This document shows positions 54,302 to 64,000 of a stretch of DNA of 64,000 nucleotides, piece by piece (the first letter of the stretch is position 1; each line of letters opens with the position of its first letter). The stretch covers positions 1,550,001 to 1,614,000 of the forward strand of contig CM075941.1 in assembly GCA_038030265.1 (NCBI GenBank), read 5' to 3'. A model generated the notes under the pieces. That model was not told where the DNA came from, made no database searches, and saw only the letters and a program-made list of their open reading frames with translations. Both the position numbers and the translations under genes were made by a program. Source of the DNA: Corythucha ciliata (lineage: Eukaryota; Arthropoda; Insecta; Hemiptera; Tingidae).

Positions 54302-56380
54302 TTGTTTTCATAATTTCAAAACTTTCTACCGTGAGTAAGATACTTTTTAAACATGTTTTGTCGCTTACGATCGAACACGGGAAAACAATTTCTGTATTTG
54401 GTGGATACGATTTAGGCGGTTACGTTTACTGAATCAGCTCACTGTCGCTTACGTTTTCCCCGGTTTTCCCGTCTTAAATTCATTTAAGAATTTAAACAAA
54501 TAGTCGTTTGGTTGTTATGTTGACTTTGGCAAGTCATAAAAACAAAACATAATTGAACGCATTACACGCCCTATTTTAAGAATGACAACAGTAAAGTCAC
54601 CAATTTTGGCGTGCATCGAAAGCTATCAATGATAGCGACCTGGTGTTGGTTGCATTTTTGTTGTATAAATACGTGGACAGAATGAGTTTCATTGGTCTCA
54701 TCCAAGAATTCACATGTTTTTCAAGCGCCTAAAGATATTACTTGCTATTCCAGTCCCAAAAACCAGGTTTTATACTGCACTTTTGGTCTTAACTCAAGAA
54801 GACTATAGTGAGATTTGTGAGATTCCACGTTGAAAAATACGTAAGAAATGACAGTAACGTCGGTCTACCATTGAAATTTTCATCAAATTTAAAACTGTCG
54901 CAACTTTATGGGTGAAAACAAGTATTTTTAGTACTATAGATCGACAAGTTTCTTATGGACAGAAAGAAGTGGTAAATTCAGTTAACTTTCAAAAGAGATG
55001 TTCCTAGAACCATCTGGAAATTTGGGCCTTGGGGGCCTGATATGGGCAATTAGAAACTTGTCAAGTTATAATTCACATGACGCGGAAATTATTGGCCCTC
55101 TATCGACTTGACTTAGCTTTCATGAGACCAAATCAATCACCAGCATTCACAAATACGTCAGGAACCACCATTCTATTTCTATCAAACATCTCAAATTTAG
55201 GCATTTTTACAAATTTTCCCCTTCTCTGCAATACTCGGCACTCGTCGGATCTAGTATTCTACTTTAATATGAAATTTTTGAACCAAGTCTCCGGGCTGGA
55301 CGAGTTTTACCCGCTTGGAGCCTTTCATAAAAAAGTTTTTTGACTATCGTGGCTCAGTGCACACGAGCGTTTTTCTAATGCAAGATAAGGCGTTAGAAAA
55401 ATGTAGTAATGTCATTCCATGGTTGGTTTTAAAGATTTAAAGGGAAAATAAATGTGTGAGAAGCCACTATGAATTTGACGTCCAGAAAAAGTGAGAGTTG
55501 AAGAAGAGACATTTGATTAAGTTTTGACAATTAAAAAATGAGGACTCTTTAATCTAGTACGACAGGGGAGAATTTATTTGTTATTAATTCAAATTCCTAA
55601 TACGACGTGCCCCCAAAGCAGGAAAACACAGCATCACTTCACTCGGCTCCATATTCATAATCATCATCGTGGCCCAACAATCGAGATGGATTATTATGCA
55701 TTTGAGGAACTCCGACGAAATGATTGATGATAACTGACATCTGATTGATCGCTTAGAAGCCACTGAACACCTTATTTGAGGAAAGGTGGAAACTTAGGTA
55801 ACACTTCGGTATTGGCCGAGTCTTGGTCAGTTTCTCGCCGAGGAGAGTTTTTTTTTTTTTTTTTTCCTCTTGAGGACATGGAAGACACAGCTGACACAGA
55901 AAATAAGACCAAAATACACCTAACTGGGAAATAAGGATGAAAAACATGGCACCTCCGGCCAGAACGACCACAAGAAGTCTGCGTTTGGGCTGAGGAACGC
56001 ATGAACCTGGCGTTTTTTTGATCGGAACTCAAGGCCCTCACTATCTTCTTCCGAAGCACTGACGTCATAGCACCAAGAGAAAGCTATTTCATATCGAAAA
56101 AACGATAAAACGTCATTTTTGAGGGAAATTGTAAACGCCACGAAATTAATCGTAAGCGACAGTAATTTGGCGCATTCGATCCCAAGCGGAAGTCTCATGT
56201 CATTTACGTTTGGCTGAGAGGGTGGATACGATGTTTTTGATGGCGCTTACGTTTTCCCGTCAAAATTTCAAAGCTAAAAAAAAATAGTTTTAACCCAATT
56301 TTGGCTCATTTTGTTGTTGTTTTATGTACATGTACGTGCCATAGAATCTAAAAAACCCAAAAACTCAAATTCACGAAAAT
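54302..56380. other. 2.1 kb without a gene: non-coding body of the TA-flanked element
   Basis: Short frames only. Terminal and subterminal CGCTTACG words lie at both ends of this stretch. A T run is at 55849-55866. Confidence 0.45.
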
Positions 56381-56408
56381 TGGCGCTTACGATACTTTGC
56401 CTTTCCAG

Positions 56409-57087
56409 TAGCGATATTCCCTTTTGTAACTAAGCAAGTGTTGGAGCTGAACGATTCTTCGCCGATATTACGAAGGGAAATAACCTCTTTCGATATTGAT
56501 TCCAGCTGAAGGGCTTTTGCATATGCCTCGTGGAAATTTAAACGATCTTCCGGCATTAGAATCCTCTGAATTTCGTGATTTCTCAAGCCACTAATCAGCC
56601 TGTCCCGAAGCGCGTCGTTCAAGAACCCTCCGAATTCACAAATAGAGGCCATTTTCTTGATTTCGATGGCAAATTCCGAAATTCCTTCAACATCCTTCTG
56701 GACTCGTTTGAAAAACAAACACCGTTCGAAAATTATTGACTTTTTGGGCTGGAAATGGTCGACTAAGACCTTTTTCAAGTCGTCGAATGACTTATTGACA
56801 GGTGACTCCGGTAATAGAATATTTTTTAAAGTTCCATAAATTCGAGCTCCATCCTTAGTTAATAAGAACAGAACTTTTTTGCCATCTTGGATATCATTTA
56901 AGTTGAAGAATAAATCGAGGCGCTCTAAATAATTTGACAATAGCTCCTCTTCTTCATTGAAGGCTTCAAATTTAGGAGTCTTCCTCACGGACCGAACCAA
57001 CTCGTTGTTATTGCCGTCTTCGGAAGAAAAAGGCATTCCTTGACGTTTCGGAGTCCTCTTTAGATCAATCTTTTTACTCATCGCCAC
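56409..57087 (-). pseudogene. N-terminal Gag of the mag-like element
   Basis: The frame begins GTG-GCG-ATG just after the LTR; ATG at 57081 is the likely start. It has the mag-type order FEAFNEEEELLSNYLERLDLF, DGARIYGTLKN, LVDHFQPKKSIIFERC, EFAIEIKKMASICEFG, ALRDRLISGLRN (all trimmed motifs). Beyond NIA the coding sequence enters the TA-flanked insert, whose TIR supplies the last few codons. With no more than a base between LTR end and TGGCGATGAG, the primer site may overlap the start codon. Confidence 0.8.
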
Positions 57088-57088
57088 T

Positions 57089-57313
57089 GTTAAGAGTTTA
57101 TTTGGTTTTTTACTTAATCACGCAATCTCTAAACTGTCCACATAATATGACTTATTAAGGCCCGTTCACAAGCTCTGTGCTATGCGTATGTGGAGTCTTC
57201 GCGACCAATCAGATTAGTTCCCTCGAAAAATGAAGCATTTTCATAGGTTACGAAGACTCCACAGACGCATAACATAGAGCTTGTGAACGGGGCTTTATAA
57301 AATTATATTAACA
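57089..57313 (-). repeat. 5' LTR of the mag-like element, interrupted by a MITE
   Basis: The two parts 57089-57157 and 57295-57313 together correspond to the LTR at 46564-46685: they share AGTCATATTATGTGGACAG and a TGTTA start. The MITE accounts for the extra length. The inner end reads CTCTTAACA on the minus strand. Confidence 0.7.
57158..57294. mobile_element. 137-bp Harbinger-like MITE in the 5' LTR, TTA target duplication
   Basis: Left end AGGCCCGTTCACAAGCTC is matched in reverse by the right end; arms are about 45 bp with few differences. TTA flanks both sides (57155-57157, 57295-57297). Disregarding it restores colinearity with the other LTR. Confidence 0.8.
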
Positions 57314-59988
57314 CATGGGGTCTGTCAGACCCGGTGTTACTGTCTATGCACAATTTTTTCCACCTCCCAATTTGTCCTCTAAAGTTTTTATGACCGGTAA
57401 AAACTAAATTTCTGTTTGCGTTTGACAAAATCCCGAAATTCCAATCTGGAGTCAAGCCTTTCCTCTCGTCTTCTCCGTGAACTTACGGAAACGTAATTAT
57501 GCAATTCTGTGAGGAAAGGTTAAATCGAATCACGCCGGGGCAGATTAATGTGCAAATGCGTGCGTGACCGAAAAAAGGTGTGCAAAATGTAGCAGAAATA
57601 TTAGTTCAGAGCACGCGTTATTGTTTTGCTCTTATTACTCGGACAATTAGGGATCAGATCTTTATTGTTTATAGCTATTTGCTGTTTGTTCTTACTTTTG
57701 AGTTTAAGGCTGTGGAAACGAGCTAGTTATAACCGTCGGTTTTTAAGTAAATAGGCGTTCTTGATACTGTGCTAATTAGCGGTTAAAATTGAGAGAATGA
57801 CAATTTAAGGCAAAAATAATGGAAAAGCGCTATTTCGTGACTAAGGGTGGGTTTATCAATCACTGGATATTCCATGGAATAACCAAAAAATTTCTCAAAT
57901 GCTTCACACCATCACACCTAAACATTGACGTCATTTTCCCTCGCACCATCAATCCCCTCCTGAAGAAGTTTGAAATTTATTGAACAATCACCAGATGCAC
58001 CAATCGGGCTGCAACTACAGTTGATTTCCTTTTTCTCCCCAACTGCCAATTCATCGGTATACTTTTCTCTCAAATCGACTCTCATACAAGTTCCCCATTC
58101 TCGTCTTAAATTGGGAAAAAGGGCAAATTCGCAGATTTAAATTGATAAAAAGTGCGCTGGATCTGCGAATAAGGCGAGGAAAAAGCGCTGATTCGCGGCT
58201 AAAACTAAGAATAAGCCATAATTTAACGCTACGTGGTGTTGATTTCATCGAATTTGTCAAAATTGGGCACTGAAATCTCCAGGTTTTCTACACTTACGTA
58301 TCACTAGCGAAAAAGTGAAAGTATCTACTATTATATTCATGTAGTTTTTCACTGTAATTTTCAATTTTAAAGGCCTTTAACCCTAAAGCGGGTCATGTTA
58401 TTCCTAGACTAAGATACCTCTGGAATTGTCTTCCTCAGTACCTTCCTGATATGTCCTCTTGGTTTGATATGCGGCGTTATCCCTGCTAAAATCGGGTTTA
58501 TAAGTCAGTTACTGGTCCAGATTGAGAAAAAAAGAACGTGTGAACCAGCAGTTCACCACCTGAACTGCTTCGAAGAATATCGTCGTAATAAAGCCTTTCA
58601 AACATCAGGTTTAATCTCCGCTTGTTGAAAGTAAAATGAGAAAGTAATTTATGAAAATTGCAAAAAAAAAAATCCAACTATTTGCCCTTTTTTCTTTGTT
58701 TTTTTTTTTTGTTTTTAATATTTTTTGGGTCCTATTTTTGGTTGGGCAGTTGCCCAAATGCCCTAGTGGACAAGCCGCCCCTGTTCGCGAGAGTTTTTTC
58801 TTTACGCCCATTACCAAATTTAGCTGAATGAATGTCTGGATCCTATACGCAAATAATTTGTTCTCTCCTGGGTTATCTAATCGATTGGTCAATTTTTATG
58901 GAACTGGCTTTTTCTTAAAACTTGATTTAACTAATCAACTACCTAATTGAACTAATTGAACGAACTAATTGAAACGACCTTCAGCGTTGACTAGCATAAG
59001 ACAATGGCAGGGATTTTTAGATTATTTCAAACTTTGTTTCTACCTTGACTGAGAGGTCAAAAGGTTATTTTAAAGGTGATGTCACTAAAAAGGGCTCGAT
59101 ATTTTTGGCGTACTAATTAAAAAATGAAACTGCTTTCTCAGAGTAGTCCTCGACATGAAAATGCTTATGATTTCCTTTATATAACACGAAGAGCAGAAGA
59201 TGGTCATAAAAAGTTCACACATTACCAAGCAAACTCGTTTGAATAATACTCCTTCCCTTTTAAAATCCATTTCACGCCCCATTCGTGAGATTACATTAAT
59301 TTAAAACCCCCCCCCATTTTTTAAACTAGATTTAAAATGTCATTTGAAAAGTTGGAACGTATATATTCTTTTTGCACGTCGTTCTTCAATTTTAGCCGTA
59401 ACTAAAAAAAAAGTGTTTTTCCCTTTTTCGCCCTCACCCTCGCACCACCACGTAGGATACTAACTGCTCGGTAGAGATTTATGGGGCCTAGCCTCTTTCT
59501 GGCCAAAATTTATTATGTTATATAGGGGCGATTCGTGCCACGCATGCTTCCGGGGCCGCGCACCACAGGAGGGGAAAAAAAAAGAAAAACTCGATCGCTC
59601 TGTCCTCTCACGGGAGGCGAATCATATCTGAAATGAGTGTCACAGGTGGCGTTCATCTAAATTATTCAGTTCATTATTTCCCAGCAGTTTTGCTCGGGTA
59701 CTCTCGCAGGTGTTGAGTTATATGGAAAAGTATTCGAAGCGGATGCGATACAGAGAAAGACTAATCGTATAGTGATGGAAGAAAATCAAGTTTCATTCTG
59801 ATAAATAATGCACAAATGTTTAAATTTAGGGGGAAAACCACGTTTAACTTAAGCCAGCCATCCCCAGTGGTTATTAGGTAACAAAATGGTCAGCTCATAC
59901 TTGCTAACATATAGGGGAGAATGGGACTTTTTTTTTGGAGTTTTTCGCTTATACCTTATTGCATCGTACAACGGCCAGTCACCAATAC
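57314..59988. other. 2.7 kb without a gene; several small repeats
   Basis: Repeat A words in reverse occur at about 57760-57850 and 58105-58215. 57895-58102 is a copy of the right half of the element at 10054-10499. At 58745-58792 the minus strand carries CAGGGGCGGCTTGTCC, similar to a hAT terminus. C runs lie near 59309-59318. No coding motif seen. Confidence 0.45.
57895..58102. repeat. Second copy of the CAAGTTCCCCAT-ended element (right half)
   Basis: Shares CTCAAATGCTTCACA, ACGTCATTTTCCCTCGCACC, TGCACCAATCGGG(T/C)TGCAAC and ATACAAGTTCCCCATT with 10310-10499 in the same order. The left half is missing. Confidence 0.6.
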
Positions 59989-60078
59989 TTTTTTTTTTTT
60001 TTGGCATTAGCAATAGCCATAGCCACAACTAGGCTTATTAGCTTTACTAGGTTACTTTTCAGTTGCAGTTATTCAAGT

Positions 60079-61050
60079 TTATATTTTGATCCCGCAATCG
60101 GTAATGAATTTAAACAAATCTTCGTACACGCCCAGGTTGTTTGAAGCCAGAATGGTGCCATAATTGAGATGTTGAGGAATTTTCGGAGTCATAGCTCTAA
60201 GCATGTTCTTTCGATCGTTATCAAAGCGGTCGCATATCGTAATCCAATGTTCAAGAGTGTCAGTATCACCACACCATTCGCATTTATCATCGTTTGCAGC
60301 TCCAATCTTGTTGAGGTAATAACCACACAATCCGTGGCCTGTCCTGAGACGAGATATCACTCGACTGAATAGCTTACTCTTTCTTGTATGTAGAAACCAC
60401 CGATGACTGACGACCTGAGGGAACAGAGTTTTATAGAACTTCCCAAATATCCGGTTTTTCGGAATACTTCTTCTGCCAAATATCGCGAAGTCTACTACGT
60501 GCTAGGGGCAGCAGGTCAGTAAAAGGTATAGCTATATTCTGAAAGTCGCTATTCACGGCTCCTTTTCTTGCTAACTCGTCAGCTCTCATGTTTCCAGATA
60601 TTCCCGAATGGCCCTTGACCCAGGCGAAACAAATGGATTGCCCTTTTTCTTTAATGTCTTCCACTAACAGAATGATGTCTAAAAGGATAGGATTATGAGC
60701 CGAGTTGTACTCAAATTTCTTAAGGGATTCAATTGCACTCAGGCAATCCGTCAGTATCACCGCCTTTTCAATGGCTAAGGCCCGTATTCAGAAACCAACC
60801 TTAACCTTTACATCTCCTTTAAGCGCTTCAAAACAGATGACACATTTTTATAAACCATCACACTTTTCAACTCCTTTAGTTAAGGCTTTGTAAAGGTGGG
60901 TTTCTGAATACGTCCCTAAGTTCCTTACAATTTTCACAGCCTCAAGGATCGCTAGAAGCTCACATGAATAGATTGAACATATGTTGTCAAATTTTTTCGC
61001 TATCTGAATGTTGTAGAAAGGGGAATAAACACTATAGCCACAGTTTTCAT
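60079..61050 (-). pseudogene. RNase H and C-terminal zinc motif of the I-clade LINE
   Basis: RNase H begins in the RT-proximal flank with the YTDGS motif (split by an insert between 61051 and 61679), continues with YSCELLAILEAVKIV, is split again by a MITE, and goes on with ILTDCLSAIESL and WVKGHSGISGNMRADELA. These contain the expected D-E-D-(H)-D residues. After a frameshift near 60435 a tail with VISRLRTGHGLCGYYLNKI and CEWCGDTDTLEHWITIC (CX2CX7HX4C) follows, typical of I/R1-type ORF2 ends. Stop at 60079. Confidence 0.8.
60779..60916. mobile_element. 138-bp Harbinger-like MITE in RNase H, TAA target duplication
   Basis: GGCCCGTATTCAGAAACC at the left and its near reverse complement at the right (ending CTGAATACGTCCC) define ~30-bp arms. 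TAA at 60776-60778 is repeated at 60917-60919. The RNase H frame is continuous across the site when insert and one TAA are disregarded. Confidence 0.8.
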
Positions 61051-61679
61051 CCAAGGTGCCTAAATTTTCTATTGGTGCCGCAGATCACTGTCCTTCACCT
61101 ACGTCACGAGCAGTCCCAACCGCCATTGCGCTAGACCCAGTACGTTATTATTTGTTATTAGAAGCGTGCGTCTCTTATCTTTCGGAAGGCATTCGTGTTA
61201 TCAGTTCAGTGTTTTCTCTGTGAGAAGTGGAATACATTTTAAGTTTTTCTTGCTTTTTCTACGAACAAGGTAATTTTGAAAGCTGAGGCATATCATGGGA
61301 GAATTCCGAGTCCACGGCCCTCCGACGAGGGCCCACAGCTCTCCGAGCCTCTCCTTCACTTCAACTATCATCTAGAAGTTAAAAATGTGTTAATTTAATT
61401 CTACAACTAGCATACAATAAACCATAAAAGTATACGATTTCAAAATTACCTTGTTCCTAGAAAAAGCGAGAAAAACTTAAAATTTATTCCACTTCTCACA
61501 GAGAAAACACTGAACTGATAACACGAAGGTTGTGATTTTTGAGAAATCATAAACTTCAATTTCAAAATTAACTTGCTCTGCTGCTCTACGGTGACTGCTG
61601 GTGACGTCAGTCTCCACCCCTCCCGTCCGAAGGGCAGGGGGAAATCTGCGGCACCTATAGTAAAGTTTAGTCACCTTGG
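61051..61679. mobile_element. 629-bp long-hairpin element, 7-bp target duplication, between RT and RNase H
   Basis: Outer ends CCAAGGTGCCTAAATTTTCT and CACCTTGG (reverse) match over ~35 bp; inner arms 61195-61285 and 61436-61530 are a further inverted pair of ~90 bp (for example ACACTGAACTGATAAC against GTTATCAGTTCAGTGT). TTTTCAT is present at 61044-61050 and 61680-61686. The YTDGS motif of RNase H is restored in register when insert and one TTTTCAT are disregarded, so the boundaries are firm. Superfamily not known; P-type or hAT-type elements make duplications of similar length. Confidence 0.75.
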
Positions 61680-61686
61680 TTTTCAT

Positions 61687-62924
61687 CTATTAATGAGCCA
61701 TCGGTGTATAAAAACGTGTAATTGGGTAACATACCGCCCTGATACATGTTTTGCAGAACATTAGAGCTACATTAGAATCAGCTCCCCAGTTCAGATTAGT
61801 GACCACTCGCAGGATGTTGACGTATCTTTTAGCCCGACTTATCAAGTATTTTATGTGTGAATCCCATCGAAGACCCTTATCCAAGTGCATTCCAAGGAAA
61901 ACTACTTTTTGTACCACAGGGAAGGTTACACCGCTAAATGTGATCTCTGTCCCCGTACCAGGATTTCTAGTTCTTGTGAAGAGGCAACATTGGGATTTTT
62001 CGGGCGATATGGTAAGACCTATCATGTTAGCCCAAGTAAGTAAGGCGGCCATAGTTATATTCAATTTCTCAACGCATTCATGGATCTTCTTACATGTAGT
62101 GTATATACATATGTCGTCGGCATACTCCTGGAACTAAAACGGACTCATTATCAGCAACACAGATGGAATATAGCAATGGGCTCAGAATGTCACCCTGAGG
62201 TAATCTTTGGTTGGTCAATCGAGGTCCGATATATCGTCCATCTACACGAACCGTTATCTTTCCTGCCCGACAGTAAACTGATAATGTTGCGGGCAAACTG
62301 GTATGGCAAACCCAAAGCTACCATCTTCTGGCTCAGAACTGGTAGAACGACACTATCGAACGCTCCTTTTACATCTAAGAAGAGGGCCTAAGTGGATTTC
62401 TTCTCTGTGAATTCCACCTCGATTTCACTGATAAGTTGGGCTAAACTATGTTGAGCCGATTTACCTTTGCGAAATGCATACTGCGAATTTGGTAATTTTT
62501 CGTGGTGTTCCAACCACCAGTCTAGTCTGTTTTTTATCATTCGTTCGAAAGTTTTCAGCACGCATGAGCACAGGGATATTGGTCTGTAGGATTCTGCTAT
62601 GTTAGGTTGCTTTAATGGTTTCAATATTGGGATTACGGTTATCTTCTTCCATGAGTCGGGAAATTGACCTGATCTCCACGTTTCATTTAATATGTTTAAT
62701 AAAGTAATTTTGGCATTTAAGGGCATGTTAAATAGAATTGGATGCGTTATGAAATCTTGTCCTGGGGAAGCATTTATTGTGGATTTTATGACTCTGTTAA
62801 ATTCGGTCAGAGAAAAGTCTTTAGAAAGGAATGGGTCTTGAGAAGCGGCGTTTTCAGCAGGATCCCGGCAAGGGGGTTTTGAGACTTCATCAGGAGTGAG
62901 GTTTTCAAGAAATTCTATAGCCAA
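61687..62924 (-). pseudogene. Reverse transcriptase of the I-clade LINE
   Basis: Motifs in order on the minus strand: SLTEFNRVIKSTINASPGQD, WKKITVIPILKP, ESYRPISLCSCVLKTFERMI, YAFRKGKSAQHSL, then an in-frame TAG at about 62390, FLDVKGAFDSV (motif A), LPQGDILSPLLY (motif B), EYADDICIY (catalytic YADD), SPEKSQCCLF and FLGMHLDKGLRW. A frame change lies between motif B and YADD near 62145. All catalytic Asp residues are still encoded. Confidence 0.85.
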
Positions 62925-63016
62925 GGGGCCTTCGATTGTGGGTAAGGTATTGGATAGTTTACGGTTCTTTATTTTTTTGATTTGATGCCAAATTCTTTTG
63001 AGAGATGTGACCGTGC

Positions 63017-64000
63017 TCAGTTCATTACAAAAGGACTCCCATGAATTACTTTTCGCCTTTTTTTTATCACTTTTTTAGCCTCTGTGGATTTGGCTAGATA
63101 CATCTGGAAATCGGCGCCGTTTGAATTATTTTTATAATTGGTGTATGCTTTTTTCCTGGCTGAAACGGCCTTTTCACAGTCGTTATTCCACCAGAGGCAT
63201 CCTCCGGAATTCTGAGAGACACTCTCTTTGTGTCTACTCAGGTTTCGGTCGCAAGAAACATGTAGTATTTGCATAAATTTGTCATAATTTAAAAGCTCTA
63301 TAGATTCCTTCTGTAACAAATCTGCCATACATGTTTGAAATCCACTCCAGTTTACGTTATCAGTAATCCATCTGCGGGATTTGTGCATTTTGCCACTACG
63401 CCGAGGGAAGATTTGTTGATTGTTTAATATAATAGGAAGATGATCAGAACCCATGGGGTCCAGTCAAATTGGGGTGCTAATTCCGGGCAGCATAAGCTAA
63501 GATCTATCGCAGATTTCCTTCCGTGGCCGACATAGGTGTGGGAACCATAATTTAAATATACTAGTCCTGAATCGCATTAATTAAATTTCTGCCCCTAGCA
63601 TCGGACCACGCAGATCCAAACGCTTCATGGTGACAGTTAAAATCTCCTAGAAATAAAACTGGTTTCGGGTAACTATTGAAAAAGGCTGACCATTGTTGAC
63701 TTGATATGTCATTGTTTGGTGTATTATATATAGAAACTATGGTTAGAGGATTGCTACTACAAGTGTTGAGGGAAATTTTAACGCTGACGCTGTTCAGATT
63801 GGGGACGGATAAAGCAGATTTATACTCGTTAAATAATATATTATTCTTGATTAGTACAGCCACGCCCGCATAGCCGTCTTGTCTGCCTTTTCTACAAATG
63901 TTAAAGTTCCGATAAGTGTAGTTATTCCGTGGTTTGAACCACGTTTCGGATAAGGCGACTAAATTAACTTGGTTTGCCTCTATGCACTTTTCGAGGTCTC
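63017..64000 (-). pseudogene. Endonuclease of the I-clade LINE, frameshifted, cut by the window edge
   Basis: From the window end the frame gives VNLVALSETWFKP, GYAGVAVLIKNN, LTIVSIYNTP and PVLFLGDFNCHHEAFGS, the apurinic-type endonuclease core with catalytic ETW and GDFN. After a stop at 63561 another frame has NYGSHTYVGHGRKSAIDL, and a third has MGSDHLPIIL (catalytic SDH). A linker to RT follows to about 63017, with a further shift near 63055. The first few residues of the domain lie outside the window. Confidence 0.8.

Larger units (their letters stand above)
50331..56408. mobile_element. 6.1-kb inverted-repeat DNA element flanked by TA, inserted in gag
   Basis: The left end starts CTGGAAAGGCAAAGTATCGT and continues AAGCGCCA; the right end is its exact reverse complement over 28 bp. 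TA flanks both sides (50329-50330, 56409-56410). Gag of the mag-like element stops and resumes at these points. Subterminal words CGCTTACGTTTTCCC repeat in both orientations at about 54361, 54450, 56155 and 56240. About 3.6 kb of it is a gypsy fragment; the remaining ~2.4 kb shows no transposase, only a 47-codon plus-strand frame at 50404-50547. It is probably a non-autonomous TA-targeting element. Confidence 0.7.
46564..57313 (-). mobile_element. Mag-like Ty3/gypsy element, 10.7 kb, disrupted by nested insertions
   Basis: LTR-related sequences at 46564-46685 and 57089-57313 bound the unit. In minus-strand order it contains Gag (57087-56409), a 6.1-kb TA-flanked insert (56408-50331), the CCHC knuckles and protease-RT (50325-48985), a second insert (48981-48531), RT end-RNase H-integrase (48530-47352) and the integrase end (47220-46708). 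Without inserts it would be about 4.1 kb. A target duplication could not be confirmed. Breaks include frameshifts, nonsense codons and the insertions, so it is dead. Confidence 0.8.
59989..64000 (-). mobile_element. I-clade LINE with poly-A tail, cut by the right window edge
   Basis: On the minus strand ORF2 domains appear in order: endonuclease, reverse transcriptase, RNase H and a C-terminal Cys/His motif, followed by a short 3' region and ~14 A at 60002-59989. RNase H after RT is the mark of I-type LINEs. Two foldback insertions (61051-61679 and 60779-60916), several frameshifts and an in-frame TAG make it inactive. ORF1 would lie right of the window. Confidence 0.85.

Overview
This looks like a gene-poor, transposon-packed stretch of an animal nuclear genome, most likely an arthropod. 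The organism call is an inference. It rests on AT-rich non-coding DNA, a CsRn1-clade Ty3/gypsy element with the typical CHCC Gag zinc finger, a Ty1/copia element, I-clade and jockey-like LINEs, a Penelope-type GIY-YIG fragment, many MITEs and a 60-nt spliceosomal-type intron. I could not identify a convincing intact host gene, nor any bacterial operon, rRNA or CRISPR array.

Layout. 1-700: left-edge mag-like LTR element (LTR, primer site, broken Gag). 3.6-4.3 kb: GIY-YIG fragment and a 93-bp tandem repeat. 4.5-8.9 kb: CsRn1-like gypsy element on the minus strand with intact Gag and Pol. 9-24 kb: long arrays of degenerate ~30-bp repeats of four types (called A-D here), a hAT-like remnant, and two foldback elements carrying tRNA sequence. 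24.6-27.6 kb: broken LINEs on both strands, one split by a Harbinger-like MITE. 28.5-32.1 kb: copia element with identical 117-bp LTRs and a 5-bp target duplication, inserted into a repeat B array. 33.7-38.6 kb: MITEs, an intron-containing transposon-type fragment, two LINE reverse-transcriptase pieces and repeat A arrays. 40.5-45 kb: MADF-like fragment, a tandem repeat, and two more tRNA-bearing foldback elements. 46.6-57.3 kb: a mag-like gypsy element on the minus strand, taken apart by nested insertions. These are a piggyBac-like piece in the reverse transcriptase, a 6.1-kb TA-flanked inverted-repeat element in gag (itself holding a third gypsy element), and a MITE in the 5' LTR. 60-64 kb: an I-clade LINE on the minus strand, split by two precisely delimited hairpin insertions.

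How the parts relate. Nearly everything is a mobile element or a remnant. Order of events can be read from nesting: older LINE and gypsy copies carry younger MITEs, and the copia element (identical LTRs) is among the youngest. Several insertions can be defined to the base because the interrupted reading frame resumes once the insert and one target-site copy are disregarded. The most unusual signals are (i) foldback elements with a tRNA-like sequence between their arms, one with a complete cloverleaf, and (ii) kilobases of degenerate ~30-bp repeats that share a CGCGAAT-like core but differ in flanking words. All family names come from motifs recognised by eye. No database search was possible.
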